Source of the DNA: CALAZP01 sp964410725
Lineage (GTDB): Bacteria > Bacteroidota > Bacteroidia > Chitinophagales > Saprospiraceae
Direction of reading: 5' to 3'
DNA: 8,101 nt
NCBI GenBank assembly: GCA_964410725.1
Contig: CAYPID010000066.1
Location: forward strand, 1-8,101
Shown here: piece by piece, positions 1 through 6,558 of the stretch
How the letters are laid out: each line of letters opens with the position of its first letter
Numbering within the stretch: the first letter of the stretch is position 1
The notes under the pieces: generated by a model
What the model was told of the DNA's origin: nothing
Databases searched by the model: none
The model's input: the letters and a program-made list of their open reading frames with translations, nothing else
Position numbers and translations under genes: made by a program

Positions 1-5
1 TCCTT

Positions 6-263
6 CTACATTTGAAACCCCCAACTTCCCTCTACTTGACGTCCCAAACGCTACCGATACTGCAATCCATAATCTCGATCAAGCAATCCTTACAATTCCT
101 CTACATTTGATACTCCAACTTCCCACTGTTTGACGTCCCAAACGCTACCGATACTGCAATCCATAATCTCGATCAATCAATCCCTACAACCCCTCTACAT
201 TTGAAACCCCCAACTTCCCTCTACTTGACGTCCTAACCTCCACAGATACTGCAATCCATAATT
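6..263. repeat. Tandem repeat array, three units of 94-95 bp
   Basis: Units begin at 6, 101 and 195 with the word CTACATTTGA; the third stops near 263 and is shortened. All three share CTACATTTGA, TTGACGTCC and GATACTGCAATCCATAAT. Units 1 and 3 are identical over their first 39 bases (6-44 and 195-233), while unit 2 differs there. Units 1 and 2 are nearly identical over their second half, which is diverged or missing in unit 3. The plus strand is very poor in G (about 8 per 95 bases). The period is not a multiple of three, so this is not an in-frame protein repeat. The bases before position 6 resemble those before the other units, so the array probably extends leftward. Function is unknown. 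Confidence 0.9.
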
Positions 264-310
264 TTTTTACATTATAAAACTACAGCAAAGGTCCATAACC
301 TCCTTCAGCC

Positions 311-368
311 ATTAGATTACCAACCAAACCATTTCAATTTATTAGCTATTAACCAAACCCTACAATTA
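311..368. repeat. Imperfect 30 bp tandem duplication
   Basis: Two neighbouring segments, 311-340 and 341-368, both start with ATTAG, both carry AACCAAACC (322-330 and 351-359) and both end in a CAATT-type word. They align with a few substitutions and small gaps. It looks like a decayed tandem duplication in non-coding DNA, with no function evident. Confidence 0.5.
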
Positions 369-424
369 CGGAATAAAATATAGTATGTATTCTGTTGGCA
401 GGTAAGAGCCAAACTAGATATTGA

Positions 425-456
425 CCTAAACAAAAGCGGCGGTTAAAAACCGCCGC
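425..456 (-). terminator. Probable Rho-independent terminator of the TonB receptor gene
   Basis: A perfect 9 bp stem, GCGGCGGTT (436-444) with AACCGCCGC (448-456), closes a 3-base loop. Read on the minus strand the stem is followed by TTTTGTTTAGG (435-425), a broken U tract, which suits termination of the receptor transcript coming from 600. On the plus strand the stem is followed by AAATAAG, so it is not a good terminator in that direction. An outer inverted repeat, GCAGGTAA (399-406) with TTACCTGC (464-471), encloses the stem. Confidence 0.65.
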
Positions 457-597
457 AAATAAGTTACCTGCACTCTCCTCTGTATGGAGAAATGAATCTA
501 CGAAATATTAGAAACGCCGAGAGCGCTTTCAGAATTCGTAAACTCAACCGCAATATACTGTCATTTTTTTGTCATACAAAGTATTGTTATAAAAAAT

Positions 598-2991
598 TTA
601 CAAATCAATTTTTAGCCCAACAAAAAAATGGGTTCCCGCTTGGGGATAAAAACCTTGATCAATGGTCCTTGAACCGTCATAACGATATCGATACGACCAT
701 GCATTGGTTTCATATCTACCATTCCAGATATTTCCCAACAAAAAATTAATTTCCAAGTGATTTGCCAAATTATAAATTAATTGCAGGTCGCTAACATAAT
801 ACGCATCTAATTGGTTATTGACATCCGAGGTGTTGTCTATAAATTGCCTGGATACATATTTATGTAGCCAGCCTATCTCTAATAAATTTTCTTTTACCGG
901 TATTTTATAGGTTAAATTCCCGCCTCCCACAAAATTAGGCGAAAATGAAAGATCTGTGTTTTCATAGACCACTGCCTCCTGTCCCAACCAATTAAAGGCC
1001 TCGTCATAGCTATCCTCATAAATGGTATGCCGGATCACTTTATTCTGGCTAAAAGCAGCGTTCCCCTCCAATCTCCAATGGTCCCCCATCGAAAGCCCTC
1101 CATTAATCTCTAACCCAAGACGATAACTGTAGGGAATATTGACTCGAGTATAAGCTCCTACATCATTAATCTCCCCATTTAATACCAATTGATTAAGATA
1201 GTACATATGATACAAATTAACCGCTAAAGCAGCCTCTTCTGATTCATATTTATACCCCAATTCAGTATTGTATAACCGCTCAGGAAGTGGGCGCTGAGCA
1301 GGAGTGGTCTCTACATAATCATCGCGATTAGGTTCCTTGTGACCTACTGCCAGCGATAGATAACCTGAAGATTGATCAGAGAATCGATGATTCACCCCAG
1401 CTTTAGGATTAAAAAAAGTCAGTTGATCAGACTGATCTACCAGTCTAAATTGATTGTCATAGCCCTCAAAGCGATAATTCACACGTCTTACTTGTAAATC
1501 CAAATATAAATCCCAATGCGCGCTTACCAGATAATTGAGTTTGCCATAACCATTAAAATCACTCTTTTTACCCAAATTGTCATAATATAAATGCCCCATT
1601 TCTCCGTCGCCAAAATCCCTTGCCCAAACTACTTCACCAAAATGCCTTCCTTCATAAAAATGAAATCCTCCTCCCAAAGTAAAATCTAATTTACCGTCGC
1701 TTGAAACAGTCTGCAAGGAATAGGTCATTCCATAAAAATCATTATCTAACCATCGCCTCCTTATCAAATCCGAAGTCGATCCCAATTGACTTTTCAAACC
1801 ATATTCAGCAAGTTCCTCATCCGCTTTGTATTGTTCGTAATACCCCGCTCCCTTAGTGTAATGACCCGCTAAGGAAAAATTCAAGTTGGGAGACCATTGG
1901 TAGTTCCACAACAACTGATAATGCGTCTGGCGATAATTATCTACCTCATTTTCATGTGGACTACCCGCTTTCTCAGTACCTGCAGAATTAAAGGTCCTAA
2001 GTTCAGCATCCTTCAAGAAATCAGGGGGCACTCCATTCCAAGCCTGATAGGTAATCTCATGGCCACTGAAAGCATTCAACTGAACTGTACTGCGATCTCC
2101 TAGGTAACTCGTATTGACATACCAACTGTTCAAATCTGCAGCTGCTCGATCAATATATCCGTCCGATTGTATGGTAGAAAGCCTGCCGGCAAAAATAAAC
2201 CGATCGTTTAAAAGCCCAGATCCAAAAGATACATTGGCTTTGCGGGTGTTAAATGACCCTAAAGTGGTCTGAATCCTACCGAAAGGCTCCCGCTCAATCC
2301 TGGAAGTATTGAGGTGAATACTCGCCCCAAAAGCTCCAGCGCCATTTGTAGAAGTACCTACCCCTCTTTGAATTTGAATATCATCCGTGGAACTAATAAA
2401 ATCTGGTAAATCCACCCAAAATACATTATGGCTCTCCGCATCATTTAGAGGGATTCCATTGATAGTAACATTGATTCGTGTGGGGTCCGAGCCTCTAATC
2501 CGAATACCTGTATAACCAATTCCAGTTCCTGCATCGGAAGTCACTACTGCCGATGGAGTCCATCTCAAAAGAAAAGGAACATCCTGTCCCAAATTATTCT
2601 TACCTAATTCATCCTGAGACAAATTAGTATAAGTCATCGGTGTCCTTTCATTGGCTCTGGTCGCCCGCACTACCAATGGTGCGATATCGTATACAGATGC
2701 CCTTAATTCAAAAATCTTAAATTGATTTTCCTCAAAATAAATTTCAGTCTCTCTGGATTGATATCCCAAAAAAGAAACCTGAATTTTTTGAGCACCTAAG
2801 GGAATGGATGAAATGGAAAAACTACCATCTACATCCGTTTGAGCTCCAAGGGCTAATGCTGGCAAATACACCGAAGCCCCTACCAAAGGAGCGCCATACT
2901 CATCTAATACCTTTCCATTGAAGGCAAACTGAGCAATTATGGAATTAGAAAATACCATCCATAACCACCCCAAAAAAATCCAATTTTTCAT
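598..2991 (-). CDS. TonB-dependent outer-membrane receptor, probable thiamine/TPP uptake
   Basis: Outer-membrane beta-barrel transporter that would import its substrate using TonB-ExbBD energy. The 797 residues contain, in order: a signal peptide (about 1-20, ending IIAQ); a carboxypeptidase-regulatory-like beta-sandwich domain (about 24-97, with GAPLVGASVYL and the DVDGSFSI and FLGYQ motifs) typical of Bacteroidota receptors; a plug domain (about 115-230, with GIRIRGSDPTRINVTINGIP and QIQRGVGTSTNGAGAFGASI); and a C-terminal barrel (about 240-797) ending in alternating aromatic strands. Length is normal for the family. The ATG at 2991 is chosen because the signal peptide follows at once; the next Met (residue 12) lies inside it. 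The leader carries a TPP riboswitch, which is the main evidence for thiamine or a thiamine derivative as substrate. The family assignment is firm; the substrate is inferred from regulation. It appears monocistronic, with a terminator about 140 nt downstream. Confidence 0.93.
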   Translation of the reverse strand: MKNWIFLGWLWMVFSNSIIAQFAFNGKVLDEYGAPLVGASVYLPALALGAQTDVDGSFSISSIPLGAQKIQVSFLGYQSRETEIYFEENQFKIFELRASVYDIAPLVVRATRANERTPMTYTNLSQDELGKNNLGQDVPFLLRWTPSAVVTSDAGTGIGYTGIRIRGSDPTRINVTINGIPLNDAESHNVFWVDLPDFISSTDDIQIQRGVGTSTNGAGAFGASIHLNTSRIEREPFGRIQTTLGSFNTRKANVSFGSGLLNDRFIFAGRLSTIQSDGYIDRAAADLNSWYVNTSYLGDRSTVQLNAFSGHEITYQAWNGVPPDFLKDAELRTFNSAGTEKAGSPHENEVDNYRQTHYQLLWNYQWSPNLNFSLAGHYTKGAGYYEQYKADEELAEYGLKSQLGSTSDLIRRRWLDNDFYGMTYSLQTVSSDGKLDFTLGGGFHFYEGRHFGEVVWARDFGDGEMGHLYYDNLGKKSDFNGYGKLNYLVSAHWDLYLDLQVRRVNYRFEGYDNQFRLVDQSDQLTFFNPKAGVNHRFSDQSSGYLSLAVGHKEPNRDDYVETTPAQRPLPERLYNTELGYKYESEEAALAVNLYHMYYLNQLVLNGEINDVGAYTRVNIPYSYRLGLEINGGLSMGDHWRLEGNAAFSQNKVIRHTIYEDSYDEAFNWLGQEAVVYENTDLSFSPNFVGGGNLTYKIPVKENLLEIGWLHKYVSRQFIDNTSDVNNQLDAYYVSDLQLIYNLANHLEINFLLGNIWNGRYETNAWSYRYRYDGSRTIDQGFYPQAGTHFFVGLKIDL

Positions 2992-3004
2992 GGTTAAAAA
3001 TTAA

Positions 3005-3050
3005 AAGGTAAAACAATAGATGTCTATGGGGCTAGACACCTTTTTACCTT
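3005..3050 (-). promoter_or_regulatory. Nested hairpin between TPP aptamer and start codon (candidate expression platform)
   Basis: On the minus-strand RNA, AAGGUAAAA (3050-3042) can pair over 9 bp with UUUUACCUU (3013-3005). Inside it, UGUCUA (3038-3033) pairs with UAGACA (3026-3021) around a GCCCCA loop. The outer stem ends 13 nt before the ATG at 2991 and is followed by a U/A-rich run. It could act as a weak terminator or by closing the translation start region. The 8 bases upstream of it (3057-3050) can instead pair with the aptamer. The pairing is seen in the sequence; the switching role is inferred. Confidence 0.5.
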
Positions 3051-3063
3051 CATACCCGTACGT

Positions 3064-3170
3064 ATTCCAACGGTCTTTTTCCCTTCCCGGAATTACCCGG
3101 GCAGGTTCAAAGGGTATGATCTCAGCCTATATTTCTCGAAAGAAACAAGTTAGGCACCCCAGTGAGGAAT
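3064..3170 (-). ncRNA. TPP riboswitch (THI element) aptamer
   Basis: Cis-regulatory RNA that binds thiamine pyrophosphate and normally lowers expression of the gene downstream. On the minus strand the conserved THI-box words occur in order: GGGGTGCC (3160-3153), CTGAGA then ATACCC (3125-3112), GAACCTG (3108-3102), the CCGGGTAAT-CCGGG helix, and AGGGA (3084-3080). Helix P2 is GCCTA (3155-3151) with TAGGC (3129-3125). The optional P3a arm is TTTCT and AGAAA closed by a TTCG tetraloop (3145-3132). P1 is less clear; ATTCC (3170-3166) can pair with GGAAT (3068-3064). It lies directly upstream of the TonB receptor and just after a promoter match, so transcripts should start at the aptamer. Confidence 0.95.
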
Positions 3171-3176
3171 GAATGT

Positions 3177-3207
3177 CAAAGGTACATGTCCTAACAGTAT
3201 TAATCAA
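3177..3207 (-). promoter_or_regulatory. Bacteroidota-type promoter for the riboswitch-receptor transcript
   Basis: Read on the minus strand, TTG (3207-3205), a 20-base spacer and TACCTTTG (3184-3177) match the Bacteroidota primary sigma factor consensus (TTTG or TTG at -33, TAnnTTTG at -7) at the usual spacing. Transcription would start near 3170, exactly at the 5' side of the TPP aptamer. The -33 element lies within the last two codons of the upstream kinase gene. The match is exact; promoter activity is inferred. Confidence 0.7.
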
Positions 3208-3730
3208 GACCTTCCATCCATTTTTTTATATGGAAACTCGCCATTTCTAATCGATGCGATAATGTTCCTCCAATCTCAGCATAATGAAATCCACAGCTTT
3301 TTAAAACACTTTTGTATTGGCGGTACAACAGCTCTCGTCCTTCAGGATGTTCCCTAAGAGGATCATAAACCCAAGGAATATCAGGTTGACACAACAAGAA
3401 ATAAGTTTGCTCAACAGATTTCAGCCTTTCTTGAACCAATGGATGAACGTTGCCCCATTTCTCTAAATGCCAAATGTGTAAAACAACAACAGAAGTATCA
3501 CAAATCAGCGGTTGCCTGGTATTCATTTCCGCGATTCGCTCTGCATTAAATTGGCCCGCAACAATTTTGTCAAAATCCTTCCGGCTATAGGATTTACCCG
3601 CTATCCCCTCCAGATAGGTTCTGGCAAATTCAGGTACGACGGTCCACTTTAAATGCCTTCCCAATGCTTGCGCCAAAGTGCTCTTGCCACTAGACTCCGG
3701 ACCGGTAACCACAAATTTTAACGGTTTCAA
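3200..3730 (-). CDS. NadR-type P-loop kinase/ATPase (possible nucleoside or thiamine kinase)
   Basis: Soluble 176-residue protein resembling the ribosylnicotinamide kinase domain of NadR (AAA_28-like family), without the DNA-binding and adenylyltransferase domains of full NadR. Visible motifs: Walker A GPESSGKST (10-18), PEFARTYL (33-40), a Walker-B-like LICDTS (75-80), and the lid segment PDIPWVYDPLREHP (116-129) followed by GRELLYRQY (131-139). It begins with TTG: no in-frame ATG occurs upstream before a stop, and the next Met (residue 69) would remove Walker A. A weak promoter match (TAAGATTG, 3764-3757) lies upstream, without a good -33 element. It is immediately upstream of the TPP-riboswitch promoter and co-directional with the receptor gene. 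From memory, such kinases often accompany PnuC/PnuT transporters and TPP-regulated receptors in Bacteroidota, so phosphorylation of imported thiamine or nicotinamide riboside is plausible. The substrate cannot be decided from sequence. Confidence 0.85.
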   Translation of the reverse strand: MKPLKFVVTGPESSGKSTLAQALGRHLKWTVVPEFARTYLEGIAGKSYSRKDFDKIVAGQFNAERIAEMNTRQPLICDTSVVVLHIWHLEKWGNVHPLVQERLKSVEQTYFLLCQPDIPWVYDPLREHPEGRELLYRQYKSVLKSCGFHYAEIGGTLSHRLEMASFHIKKWMEGLD

Positions 3731-3739
3731 ATTTTCTAA

Positions 3740-3770
3740 TTGGTTTAGGAAGTAAACAATCTTAATATTG
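3740..3770 (+). promoter_or_regulatory. Candidate promoter of the five-gene plus-strand operon
   Basis: TTG (3740-3742), a 20-base spacer and TAATATTG (3763-3770) match the Bacteroidota promoter consensus TTG-N20-TAnnTTTG with one mismatch in the -7 element. Transcription would start around 3777, leaving a leader of about ten bases before the ATG at 3788. This is the only good match in the 57 bp divergent gap between the kinase gene and the operon. Confidence 0.5.
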
Positions 3771-3787
3771 CATAGTTAAATAAAGCC

Positions 3788-4351
3788 ATGCACGATATCG
3801 AACCTTTTTTCAAATGGAGAGGTAGCTACATCGCATCAGAAGATTACCTTTCTCCTTTTTTTGGTAAAACTTATAGCGAGTTTCACTTTACCAATAAAGT
3901 GTACAATTACTTTATTCATCCTCAGTGGGATGAATTTGGATCAGCTACTCTTTACCTAAAAGTTCTTTTTGCTGATTACCATAAAGGTTATACCATAATT
4001 GAATTAATCGGCGAATGGAATGACTGTTTGCATAACGACGTCATGTTTCTCAAAAGAGAAATTATAGATGACATGAGGGAAAAAGGCATCAATAAGTTTA
4101 TCTTGATTTGCGAAAACGTTCTCAATTTTCACGGTAGTGATGATTGCTATTACGAAGAATGGTATGAAGACGTTAAGGACGATGACGGCTGGATTTGTTT
4201 TTTGAACACACTAGATCACGTGACCGAAGAAATGAATTCAACCTGTATTCAGCATTATGTGCATTTAGGTGAAGAATTCAACGAATTGGATTGGAGAGTA
4301 CTAAAGCCTAATCTTTTATTTAAAATGATAGAAAAAAAGATAAATGGATAA
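3788..4351 (+). CDS. Hypothetical protein, first gene of the era-der operon
   Basis: A 187-residue protein I do not recognise. It is soluble (no signal peptide or membrane segment), acidic and rich in aromatic residues. The N-terminal part (1-60) has several W/F/Y residues and ends in beta-like SATLYLKVLF. The middle (about 68-112) alternates strand, helix and strand: TIIELIGEW, then an amphipathic helix to about 99, then KFILICENVLNFH. An acidic, Asp/Glu/Trp-rich stretch follows at 118-136. A small alpha/beta fold is likely, but no catalytic motif stands out. Its last 8 bases overlap the start of era, suggesting translational coupling, and a promoter match sits just upstream. Continuous coding of sensible composition and tight packing against era support a real gene; a role linked to ribosome assembly is only a guess from position. 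Confidence 0.8.
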   Translation: MHDIEPFFKWRGSYIASEDYLSPFFGKTYSEFHFTNKVYNYFIHPQWDEFGSATLYLKVLFADYHKGYTIIELIGEWNDCLHNDVMFLKREIIDDMREKGINKFILICENVLNFHGSDDCYYEEWYEDVKDDDGWICFLNTLDHVTEEMNSTCIQHYVHLGEEFNELDWRVLKPNLLFKMIEKKING

Positions 4352-5249
4352 CAAACATCGGGCAGGCTTTGTCAACATCATAGGAAGACCCAATGTGGGC
4401 AAATCCACCCTGATGAACGCATTGGTTGGAGAAAGAATGTCGATCATTACGCACAAGCCTCAAACCACCCGCCATAGAATCATTGGAATATTAAGTGACG
4501 ACGATTTCCAAATGGTTTTTTCAGATACCCCTGGAATTATCGATCAGCCTTCATACAAAATGCAAGAGGCCATGAATCGATTTGTCTTCAGTAGTTTCGA
4601 AGATGCTGATGTTCTCCTATGGGTGATTGATCCAAAAGAACAAATCGAGCAACACGACAAACTCATCCAACTACTTAGTAGACTGAATATTCCTATTTTT
4701 CTAATTATTAATAAAATCGATTCCACCGATCCAACTTTCTGGGAATCCCGAATTCCTCTATGGGAAAACACAGGCGTCTTTCAAAAAATCCTTAAAATTT
4801 CTGCCCTCCATAAAACTGGAACAGAACAAGTTCTTGAGGCCATATTGGAACAACTTCCACTCAGCCCTCCTTACTATCCGAAAGATCAATTAACCGACAA
4901 ACCAGAACGTTTTTTTACCTCAGAAATCATTCGAGAGAAAATACTTTTATTATATCATCAAGAAATTCCTTATTCCACCGAAGTCGTAGTGGAATCTTTT
5001 AAGGAAGGGAATACAAAAAGTGGCTTACCTTTGCTTTCTATTGCAGCTACTATTTATGTCAGTAGGAAAACTCAAAAGAGTATTTTGATAGGCAAACAAG
5101 GAGAAGCGATAAAAAAATTAGGGTCAGCAGCCAGAAAAGACCTAGAAGCCTTCTTTGAACAAAAAGTGTTTCTAGAACTCCACGTGAAAGTGCGGGACAA
5201 TTGGCGAGATGATGAAAAGATGTTGAGAAACTTCGGATATAATAACTAA
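4344..5249 (+). CDS. era: GTPase Era, 30S ribosomal subunit assembly
   Basis: GTP-binding protein that binds 16S rRNA near its 3' end and acts as a checkpoint in 30S maturation. The 301 residues match the usual Era length. GTPase domain: G1 GRPNVGKST (14-22), G2 in KPQTTRHR (38-45), G3 DTPG (61-64), G4 NKID (123-126), G5 SAL (153-155). The Era-specific linker YPKDQLTDKPERFF (178-191) and EIIREKILLL (194-203) follow. A C-terminal type II KH domain has its RNA-contact motif ILIGKQGEAIKKLG at 247-260. The ATG at 4344 overlaps the preceding gene by 8 nt and puts G1 at the usual distance from the N-terminus. The stop codon is followed after a single base by the start of der. All key residues are present. 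Confidence 0.98.
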   Translation: MDNKHRAGFVNIIGRPNVGKSTLMNALVGERMSIITHKPQTTRHRIIGILSDDDFQMVFSDTPGIIDQPSYKMQEAMNRFVFSSFEDADVLLWVIDPKEQIEQHDKLIQLLSRLNIPIFLIINKIDSTDPTFWESRIPLWENTGVFQKILKISALHKTGTEQVLEAILEQLPLSPPYYPKDQLTDKPERFFTSEIIREKILLLYHQEIPYSTEVVVESFKEGNTKSGLPLLSIAATIYVSRKTQKSILIGKQGEAIKKLGSAARKDLEAFFEQKVFLELHVKVRDNWRDDEKMLRNFGYNN

Positions 5250-5250
5250 T

Positions 5251-6552
5251 ATGGGTAATATAATAGCTATTGTGGGCAGGCCAAATGTTGGAAAGTCAAC
5301 CCTCTACAATAGATTGATTGGAGAAAGACAAGCCATTATCGACGACGTCAGTGGAGTTACCCGTGACAGACAATACGGCTCTAGCCATTGGAATGGTAAA
5401 AATTTTACTGTGGTAGATACAGGTGGATTTGTAGAACATTCTGATGATATTTTCGAAAAAGCTATTCGAGATCAAGTCAATATCGCTATTTCAGAAGCAG
5501 AGGTATTGATATTTCTAGTCGATGTCACTACCGGTATTACCGACCTCGACATGGAAGTGGCCAATATGCTCAGAAAGACTGAGAAAAAAGTTTTGTTGGT
5601 GGTCAATAAAGTAGATAACCATCAACGGTTATTAGATGCCAATGAATTTTGGTCACTCGGGTTTGAAAACACTTTTTTCATCAGCTCACTAACTGGAAGC
5701 GGCACAGGAGAAGTGCTGGATGAAGCTGTCAAAGATTTGCGCGAACAAGAGGAAATCTTCGACAACATCCCAAAGTTCGCCATCCTCGGACAACCTAACG
5801 TGGGAAAATCCTCATTCACTAACGCTTTACTGGGAGAAGAACGCAATATTGTAACTGACATCGCAGGTACCACGAGAGACTCCATACACAGCAAATACAA
5901 CAAATTCGATAAAGAATTCTATTTAATCGATACAGCGGGGATTAGAAAAAAAGCAAAAGTCCATGAGAATTTAGAATTCTATTCGGTAATGAGGGCAATC
6001 AAAGCCCTAGAAGAAGCAGACGTTTGCTTGCTGTTAATTGATGCACAAACCGGAATAGAAGCTCAGGATATGAGCATATTTAGATTGGCTCAAAAGAGAA
6101 ATAAAGGCATCGTAATTCTGGTCAACAAATGGGATTTAGTCGAAAAGGAAACCAATACAGCCAGAGATTTCGAAAAGGAATTGCGCAACAAACTCGCCCC
6201 ATTTCAGGATGTTCCCATTGTCTTCATTTCAGCTCTTGAAAAGCAAAGAATATTCAAGGCTATAGATGCCGCACTAGAAGTTTACCAAAATAGAACCAAA
6301 AAAATCAAGACTAATGAACTAAACGAGGTCATGTTAAAGGCTATTGAACACTATCCTCCCCCAACCCACCGAGGAAAATTCGTAAAAATAAAATACGTTA
6401 CTCAATTGCCCACTTATTATCCCGCTTTTGCCTTCTTTTGCAGCAATCCTAAACACCTCAAAGACAATTACAAGCAATATCTGGAAAACCAATTGCGGAA
6501 AAATTTTAATTTTACCGGAGTCCCCGTAGGCGTATTTTTTAGAAGTAAATAA
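5251..6552 (+). CDS. der: GTPase Der (EngA), 50S ribosomal subunit assembly
   Basis: Double-GTPase protein needed for maturation of the large ribosomal subunit. The 433 residues are a normal length. First G domain: GRPNVGKST (9-17), the TRDR switch region (37-40), DTGG (56-59), NKVD (119-122), SSL (145-147). Second G domain: GQPNVGKSS (180-188), TTRD (207-210), DTAG (227-230), NKWD (292-295), SAL (327-329). The C-terminal KH-like domain spans about 355-433, with the typical PPPTHRGKFVKIKYVTQ (369-385) and the ending TGVPVGVFFRSK. The linker between the G domains is short and acidic. It follows era by 1 nt and is followed 6 nt later by rfbC, so it is almost certainly co-transcribed with both. 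Both G domains look intact. Confidence 0.98.
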   Translation: MGNIIAIVGRPNVGKSTLYNRLIGERQAIIDDVSGVTRDRQYGSSHWNGKNFTVVDTGGFVEHSDDIFEKAIRDQVNIAISEAEVLIFLVDVTTGITDLDMEVANMLRKTEKKVLLVVNKVDNHQRLLDANEFWSLGFENTFFISSLTGSGTGEVLDEAVKDLREQEEIFDNIPKFAILGQPNVGKSSFTNALLGEERNIVTDIAGTTRDSIHSKYNKFDKEFYLIDTAGIRKKAKVHENLEFYSVMRAIKALEEADVCLLLIDAQTGIEAQDMSIFRLAQKRNKGIVILVNKWDLVEKETNTARDFEKELRNKLAPFQDVPIVFISALEKQRIFKAIDAALEVYQNRTKKIKTNELNEVMLKAIEHYPPPTHRGKFVKIKYVTQLPTYYPAFAFFCSNPKHLKDNYKQYLENQLRKNFNFTGVPVGVFFRSK

Positions 6553-6558
6553 ACCAAA

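Larger units (their letters stand above)
1..597. other. Gene-free left intergenic region with repeats and hairpins
   Basis: No reading frame here looks like a real protein. The stretch contains a 94-95 bp tandem array (6-263), an imperfect 30 bp duplication (311-368), a GC-rich hairpin (436-456) inside an outer 8 bp inverted repeat (399-406 with 464-471), and a small 5 bp hairpin (474-478 with 486-490). The remaining 107 bases up to the receptor stop codon are AT-rich and show nothing recognisable; on the minus strand they would be the 3' untranslated region of the receptor mRNA. No tRNA, rRNA or known small RNA was recognised. The region may continue to the left of the window. Confidence 0.7.

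Noticed and set aside
2..133. Open frame entering from the left edge and stopping with TGA at 131-133
   Set aside because: It could be the end of a gene whose 3' part seeded the left array, but it lies within the repeat, which is stop-poor because it is pyrimidine-rich, and the reading frame is not kept from unit to unit. Too weak to call a partial gene.
6..263. Left array as a CRISPR
   Set aside because: The whole 95 bp unit is repeated; there is no short constant repeat alternating with unique spacers and no cas gene nearby.
492..749. Plus-strand 85-residue open frame
   Set aside because: Most of it lies antisense to the 3' end of the TonB receptor gene, whose protein is convincing. The translated product has no recognisable motif and no promoter match precedes it.
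3169..3357. Plus-strand 62-residue open frame antisense to the kinase gene
   Set aside because: It begins in the riboswitch promoter region and is antisense to a well-supported kinase gene; nothing suggests it is translated.
4544..4771. Minus-strand frames inside era, der, rfbC and rfbD
   Set aside because: They are antisense shadows of well-identified genes, with no family features or initiation signals.
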